Source: Hyphomicrobiales bacterium (lineage in GTDB: Bacteria; Pseudomonadota; Alphaproteobacteria; Rhizobiales; Rhizobiaceae). Taken from it: 64,000 nucleotides of DNA. Within the stretch, counting starts at the first letter, position 1; every line of letters starts with the position of its first letter. Both the position numbers and the translations under genes were made by a program. Below are positions 59,674 through 64,000 of this stretch, in pieces. The notes under the pieces are model-generated. The model saw only the letters and a list, made by a program, of their open reading frames with translations, searched no databases and had not been told where the DNA came from. The stretch covers positions 124,001 to 188,000 of the forward strand of contig UBNQ01000021.1 of the NCBI GenBank assembly GCA_900466875.1, given 5' to 3'.

Positions 59674-61017
59674 ATGACAATTGCGAAACGTTTTCTAAAA
59701 GACAAAACTGGAAATTTCGGAATAACGACCGCTTTACTTGCCCTACCCCTTATTGCCGGGGCCGGATCCGTCATCGATGTCGCGCACGCTCTCGAACAGC
59801 GCTCACGATTGATGGGCGCCGCCGATGCTGCAGCCCTGGGCGCCATCGCGGAGCAGTCGGATGGCTTCTCCCTCGCCTCTTCAATGAGCAATGACGGCAG
59901 GATTGTGAAAGCGGAACAGGGCAGCAAGGCGATGTTTCTCTCCAATGCCGCAAACTTCATCGTCATCCCGCCCGAAAACGTCAGCGCCGGCGTGGAAAAG
60001 AGCGGCAGCATACTGTCTTCAAACATCACGTTTTCCGCCGAAATCCCGACCTATTTCATGCATCTCCTGGGGGTGGAGACTCTGACTGTGGCCGGCATGG
60101 CTACCGCCTCCTTTGGTCTGGGGACACCAATCTATGCGGATTATCATTTCCTTCTCGACAACAGCCCGTCCATGGGGCTTGGCGCGACCATCAACGACAT
60201 CAACAATCTGATTGTGGCAACCAAGGCCGAACAGGGCGGCAACGGCTGCGCTTTCGCATGCCATCAGGTGTGGAATAGCGGCGTCGAGGACACGAAGAGC
60301 AACTACTACGCCGCACGCCGCCATAATGTTCGCTTGCGCATCGACGATCTGCGCCAAGCCGTGCTCGATACAATTGATTATGCAGGCACGCTTCATCACG
60401 GCTCAGGCGACCGAGCGCGCTTCTCCGCTTATACTTTTGGACGCAAAGCACTCATAAATACGTATAAGATCGACAAACTATCCGATCTGACGGCAGATAC
60501 ACAGTCGTTCCGCAAAGCAGTCGGCGCGGTTACGCTCATGTCGACGCCGCACTCGACCTACAATCAGGATGCGTTGACGAGCTTCGACAGCTCGCTCACG
60601 CAGGTCGGCAATGAAATCAAGCTTCAAGGTGGGACGGGGACCGCCCCCACCGATCGCGAGCAGATCGTCCTGATGATTACCGACGGTGTTGGAAACAGCC
60701 TGAAACGGCCAGGCTGCACCGGATTCTACTCCGGGACGGAAGGCCGCTGCTTCGAGCCAATCGATCTCGCCTACTGCGACCAACTGAAGGCGCGCGGCAT
60801 CAAGATCGCCATCATGTACACGACCTATTACGCGGTGAATGATCACCTTTATCATACCTACGTCAAAAAGTTCGCTGGCAAGATCGGCCCTCAATTGAAA
60901 GAATGCGCATCGACGGATCTCTATGCCGAGGTACGCATGGAGGACGACATGAGCGCCGTTATGAAGAAACTCTTCGAAAAAGCGACTGCTGCGCGAGAAC
61001 TTCGCCTCACGAGTTAA
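59674..61017 (+). CDS. Stand-alone TadG-like protein with VWA-type domain
   Basis: A 447-residue protein with the Tad N-motif (DKTGNFGITTALLALPLIAGAGSVIDVAHAL), where G/N replace the usual glutamate-containing pattern, then AADAAALGAIAE and a periplasmic VWA-like domain (YHFLLDNSPSMGLGAT as altered MIDAS: D-N-S-P-S; later VLMITDGVGN). Cysteines at GNGCAFACHQ and several C-terminal ones. It differs from the TadG of 42020 and has no TadE genes beside it. The first ~20 codons use AT-rich codons (AAA, TTT, TTA) unlike the neighbours, continuing the low-GC leader. It lies between the S10 peptidase and puuD; function unknown. Confidence 0.82.
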   Translation: MTIAKRFLKDKTGNFGITTALLALPLIAGAGSVIDVAHALEQRSRLMGAADAAALGAIAEQSDGFSLASSMSNDGRIVKAEQGSKAMFLSNAANFIVIPPENVSAGVEKSGSILSSNITFSAEIPTYFMHLLGVETLTVAGMATASFGLGTPIYADYHFLLDNSPSMGLGATINDINNLIVATKAEQGGNGCAFACHQVWNSGVEDTKSNYYAARRHNVRLRIDDLRQAVLDTIDYAGTLHHGSGDRARFSAYTFGRKALINTYKIDKLSDLTADTQSFRKAVGAVTLMSTPHSTYNQDALTSFDSSLTQVGNEIKLQGGTGTAPTDREQIVLMITDGVGNSLKRPGCTGFYSGTEGRCFEPIDLAYCDQLKARGIKIAIMYTTYYAVNDHLYHTYVKKFAGKIGPQLKECASTDLYAEVRMEDDMSAVMKKLFEKATAARELRLTS

Positions 61018-61103
61018 CCCATTCGCGGCATAACGCCACTTCCCTCGCCTCGTTTTTTTCCCCACACTCATGAGTCGGGAACAAAAAGAACGGGAACAAC
61101 CCA

Positions 61104-62333
61104 ATGTATGAATATGCCATAGCCTGGGAATGGCTGAGCTTTGCCGTGCGCTGGTTCCATGTGATCACGGCGATCGCATGGATCGGCTCGTCCTTCTATT
61201 TCATCGCACTCGATCTCGGGCTGGTAAAACGACCGCATCTGCCGCCGGGCGCCTATGGCGAGGAGTGGCAGGTCCATGGCGGCGGTTTTTATCACATCCA
61301 GAAATATCTGGTTGTGCCAGCACAGATGCCCGAGCACCTGACATGGTTCAAATACGAGAGCTATTTTACGTGGCTCTCCGGCTTCCTGCTGCTCTGCGTC
61401 GTCTACTATGGCGGTGCCGACCTCTTCCTCGTCGACCGCACTGTGATGGAGCTGGAGAACTGGCAGGCGATCTGTCTGTCGCTGGCATCGCTGTCGATCG
61501 GCTGGATCATCTACGACCAGCTCTGCAAATCGCCACTCGGCAACAATACCTGGGGTCTGATGATCCTGCTCTATGTCGTGCTGGTCGCCATGGCCTGGGG
61601 CTATACGCAGGTCTTTTCCGGCCGCGCCGCCTTCCTGCATCTGGGCGCCTTCACTGCCACGATCATGTCGGCCAATGTCTTCTTCATCATCATCCCGAAC
61701 CAGAAGATCGTCGTCGCCGACCTCATCGCCGGCCGCACGCCGGATGCCAAATACGGCCGCATCGCCAAGCAGCGCTCGCTGCATAACAACTACCTGACGC
61801 TGCCCGTCATTTTCTTCATGCTGTCGAACCATTATCCGCTCGCCTTTGCCACCCAGTTCAACTGGGTGATCGCGGCGCTGGTCTTCCTGATGGGCGTCAC
61901 CATCCGGCACTGGTTCAACACCACCCATGCCAGAAAAGGCAAACCGACCTGGACATGGCTGGTGACGGTGATCCTGTTCATCCTCATCATGTGGCTGTCG
62001 ACCGTGCCAAAAGTTCTCACCGGCGAAACGGAAACCGCGCTTTCTCCGATCAGCCAGAAATTCGCCTCCAACGCCCATTTCGAGGCCGCCCGCGACGTCG
62101 TCATGGCCCGTTGCTCGATGTGCCATGCAGCCGAGCCCGTCTGGGATGGCGTGCCGTTCACGCCGAAATCGGTAAGACTCGAAACCGATGCGGAGATTGC
62201 CAGCCACGCGCGGGAAATCTATATCCAGGCAGGACGGAGCCATGCCATGCCGCCCGGAAACGTGACGGATCTCACGCCGGAGGAGAGAAAACTTCTCGTC
62301 GCATGGTATGAAAGCGCCATCGCCCCGCAATAG
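61104..62333 (+). CDS. puuD: Membrane urate oxidase PuuD with cytochrome c domain
   Basis: A 409-residue protein: an N-terminal membrane domain of about eight helices (DUF989; starts WEWLSFAVRWFHVITAIAWIGSSFYF) that oxidises urate to 5-hydroxyisourate, fused to a C-terminal c-type cytochrome domain with haem motif CSMCH at about 337-341 and a likely axial methionine in HAMPPGN. PuuD was characterised in Agrobacterium; electrons go to the respiratory chain instead of oxygen, avoiding peroxide. GuaD follows 21 bases after its stop. No hydroxyisourate hydrolase or OHCU decarboxylase gene is in the window. Confidence 0.95.
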   Translation: MYEYAIAWEWLSFAVRWFHVITAIAWIGSSFYFIALDLGLVKRPHLPPGAYGEEWQVHGGGFYHIQKYLVVPAQMPEHLTWFKYESYFTWLSGFLLLCVVYYGGADLFLVDRTVMELENWQAICLSLASLSIGWIIYDQLCKSPLGNNTWGLMILLYVVLVAMAWGYTQVFSGRAAFLHLGAFTATIMSANVFFIIIPNQKIVVADLIAGRTPDAKYGRIAKQRSLHNNYLTLPVIFFMLSNHYPLAFATQFNWVIAALVFLMGVTIRHWFNTTHARKGKPTWTWLVTVILFILIMWLSTVPKVLTGETETALSPISQKFASNAHFEAARDVVMARCSMCHAAEPVWDGVPFTPKSVRLETDAEIASHAREIYIQAGRSHAMPPGNVTDLTPEERKLLVAWYESAIAPQ

Positions 62334-62354
62334 ACATCACCGACGAAAGCCCAC

Positions 62355-63665
62355 ATGACCGACACCCTCATCCGTGGACGCCTCCTCTCCTTCAAGCGCG
62401 CGCCAGAATCTCTGACCGATAGCGACAGCTATCTGTATGAGCGTGACGGCGGCCTGCTGGTCGACGCGGATGGCAAGATCGTTGCAGTGGGAGATTATGC
62501 CAGCGTCAAGCAAAGCGCGCCGGAGGATGTGGCCGAGATCGACCATCGGCCGCATCTCATCCTGCCGGGCTTCATCGACACTCACGTGCATTTCCCGCAG
62601 ATGCAGGTGATCGCCTCCTATGCGGCGAACCTCCTGGAATGGCTGAATACCTATACGTTCCATGAGGAATGCCGCTTCGTCGAAAGCGAGCACGCAACCC
62701 GCATCGCCACCCATTTCTACGACGAGTTTTTACGACAGGGCACGACGACGGCGGTCGCCTATTGCTCGGTCCACAAGACCTCCGCCGACGCGTTTTTTGC
62801 CGAAGCCCAGAAGCGCAACATGTGCATGGTCGGCGGCAAGGTGATGATGGACCGCAATGCCCCGCAGGGCCTGCTCGACACGCCGCAGATGGGGTATGAC
62901 GAGACGCGCGCAGTGATCGAGCAGTGGCACGGCAAGGGCCGCAACCACGTCGCCATCACCCCCCGCTTCGCCATCACCTCGACACCGGAGCAGATGTCGG
63001 CGACGCAGGCGCTGGCGCAGGAATTTCCGGATCTGTTCATCCAGACGCATCTTTCCGAAAACCGCGAGGAAATCCGCTTCACCTGCGAACTCTATCCGGA
63101 GGCGAAGGACTATACCGACATCTATGCCCGTTACGGCCTGCTCGGAAAAAAGACCCTGCTCGGCCATGCCATCCATCTGTCGGAACGCGAAATGGATGTT
63201 CTGTCGGAGACCGGCAGCATCGCCGTCCACTGCCCGACCTCCAACCTCTTCATCGGCTCCGGCCTGTTTCCGCTACGGCCGCTGACGCGCCGGGAAAAGC
63301 CGGTGCGCATCGCGGTCGCCACCGACATCGGCGGCGGATCCAGCTATTCGATGCTGAAGACGATGGACGAGGCCTACAAGATCCAGCAGATCCTAGGCGA
63401 ACGGCTGAACCCGCTCGAAAGCTTTCATATGATGACGCGCGGCAATGCCGAGGCGCTGTCGATGGAAGCCGATATCGGCACGCTGGACGTGGGCTCGGTT
63501 GCCGATCTCGTCATACTCGACGCGGCGTCCACGCCGGCGATGAAACTGCGCATGGAAACGGTGAATACGCTGCCGGAAGAGCTGTTCCTGCTGCAAACCA
63601 TGGGTGACGACCGGGCAGTGGTGGAAACCTATGTGGCAGGCAAGGCGATGAAGAGCGGGCTTTGA
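62355..63665 (+). CDS. guaD: Guanine deaminase
   Basis: A 436-residue amidohydrolase converting guanine to xanthine. Zinc ligands are in PGFIDTHVHFPQMQ (HxH), HLSENREE (histidine), HAIHLSEREMD and the aspartate in VATDIGGGSSYSML; the AANLLEWLNTYTFHEE and HCPTSNLFIGSGLF segments are specific to guanine deaminases. It is 21 bases downstream of puuD and probably co-transcribed, so the guanine-to-urate-to-hydroxyisourate steps are encoded together with the xdh genes. Confidence 0.95.
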   Translation: MTDTLIRGRLLSFKRAPESLTDSDSYLYERDGGLLVDADGKIVAVGDYASVKQSAPEDVAEIDHRPHLILPGFIDTHVHFPQMQVIASYAANLLEWLNTYTFHEECRFVESEHATRIATHFYDEFLRQGTTTAVAYCSVHKTSADAFFAEAQKRNMCMVGGKVMMDRNAPQGLLDTPQMGYDETRAVIEQWHGKGRNHVAITPRFAITSTPEQMSATQALAQEFPDLFIQTHLSENREEIRFTCELYPEAKDYTDIYARYGLLGKKTLLGHAIHLSEREMDVLSETGSIAVHCPTSNLFIGSGLFPLRPLTRREKPVRIAVATDIGGGSSYSMLKTMDEAYKIQQILGERLNPLESFHMMTRGNAEALSMEADIGTLDVGSVADLVILDAASTPAMKLRMETVNTLPEELFLLQTMGDDRAVVETYVAGKAMKSGL

Positions 63666-63669
63666 ACAG

Positions 63670-63951
63670 CTACCGCTTTTTTGCGCTCTGATAGACGCCC
63701 GAATGCTCACGCCGACCTACCGCAACGACGACAACGGTGATCCGCTCGTCCTCGATTCGGTAAACCAGTCGATAACCGGCGGCACGGAGCTTTATCTTAT
63801 AGTGATCCGGCATGCCGCGCAGTGCGTCAGCCGGCACTTTCGGTCTTTGCAGTCGCTCGGAAAGTTTACGTTTGAACTGCTCCCTTACCGTCGCGCCAAG
63901 CTTGTCCCATTCCTTTCGCGCCGCCGGAAGAAATTCGAGCCTATAGGTCAT
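63670..63951 (-). CDS. RelE/ParE family toxin
   Basis: A 93-residue toxin of the RelE superfamily: MTYRLEFLPAARKEWDKLG at the start, LRGMPDHYKIKLRAAGYRLVYRIEDERITVVVVAVGRRE, with the basic active-site residues (K/R/R) typical of ribosome-dependent mRNA cutting RelE. I start at ATG 63951 because it overlaps the end of the upstream antitoxin frame; a longer frame to 63996 is not needed. It converges with guaD four bases away. Paired antitoxin is cut by the window edge. Confidence 0.9.
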   Translation of the reverse strand: MTYRLEFLPAARKEWDKLGATVREQFKRKLSERLQRPKVPADALRGMPDHYKIKLRAAGYRLVYRIEDERITVVVVAVGRREHSGVYQSAKKR

Positions 63952-64000
63952 CGAGGTCGACCGGCACGCCCTTTTCACCGGCGCGCGCCTTGGCAATTTC
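63941..64000 (-). CDS. C-terminal end of the antitoxin partner, truncated by the window edge
   Basis: The last 19 codons and the TAG stop of a gene on the minus strand, reading EIAKARAGEKGVPVDLDDL. The stop overlaps the first codons of the RelE-type toxin, the usual coupling of antitoxin then toxin. The sequence is too short to name the antitoxin family; RelB-like is likely. The rest lies beyond base 64000. Confidence 0.7.
   Translation of the reverse strand, partial: EIAKARAGEKGVPVDLDDL

Noticed and set aside
1..64000. tRNA, rRNA, CRISPR array, prophage or transposase genes
   Set aside because: No T-arm-like GGTTCGAATCC with matching arms, no regularly spaced direct repeats and no transposase or integrase motifs were seen in the translated frames.

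Overview
The window looks like chromosomal DNA of a Rhizobiaceae alphaproteobacterium (Agrobacterium/Rhizobium/Neorhizobium type; genus not resolved). This rests on gene content (a BacA peptide transporter, a carboxyspermidine route to spermidine, membrane urate oxidase PuuD, IalB and DUF1127 proteins, HWE-type histidine kinase), high GC, and two families of rhizobial intergenic palindromic repeats. No tRNA, rRNA, CRISPR array, prophage or classical insertion sequence was recognised.

Layout. 1-9.6 kb: a branched-chain amino acid type binding protein, an Lrp regulator divergent from a threonine-dehydratase-like enzyme, adenine deaminase, a chloroperoxidase-type hydrolase, an ArsR/SRPBCC operon with a visible autoregulatory promoter, and the nspC-CASDH spermidine pair. 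9.7-10.2 kb: a small GIY-YIG nuclease gene enclosed by 33-bp terminal inverted repeats. 10.3-20 kb: alpha-glucosidase and KDG kinase, a phosphatase, a GT4 glycosyltransferase, a 28-residue membrane peptide, Der GTPase with a TPR partner, a PagL-like outer-membrane protein, a polysaccharide deacetylase and a VanZ-like protein. 20-29 kb: BacA, an MFS carrier, methionine aminopeptidase, an LLM oxidoreductase, a diguanylate cyclase, a Na+/H+ antiporter, an SRPBCC protein, and a 119-bp version of the GIY-YIG element without the gene. 29-42 kb: a FecCD-type ABC importer, a Tat-exported malate:quinone oxidoreductase, a HWE kinase with a single-domain response regulator, an ABC exporter, an ECF42-type sigma factor with its DGPF protein, a GST and a GFA-family protein.

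42-64 kb: a TadG-TadE-TadE surface operon, IalB and SH3 proteins, a D,D-carboxypeptidase with a SPOR domain, a second diguanylate cyclase, 3-hydroxybutyrate dehydrogenase, then a purine-catabolism region: xdhA, xdhB, xdhC, puuD and guaD. It is broken up by a GNAT gene, a convergent PAS-GGDEF gene, a LysR regulator, an S10 peptidase and a second TadG-like gene behind a very AT-rich leader. With adenine deaminase at 3.1 kb, the window encodes adenine to hypoxanthine, guanine to xanthine, oxidation to urate, and the first urate-oxidising step. The window closes inside a RelE-type toxin/antitoxin pair.

The strongest candidate for something undescribed is the 9732-10186 / 29032-29150 pair. The two elements share near-identical terminal repeats. 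Their inner hairpins differ in stem sequence but keep base pairing and the same loops. One carries a GIY-YIG nuclease gene and the other is a MITE-like derivative. Further observations are the 40-bp-spaced AACC-N4-GGTT operators at a probably leaderless ArsR gene, a RIME-like element inside the xdhA-xdhB operon, an ECF42-like promoter upstream of the DGPF-sigma pair, and low-GC leaders in front of both TadG-type genes.
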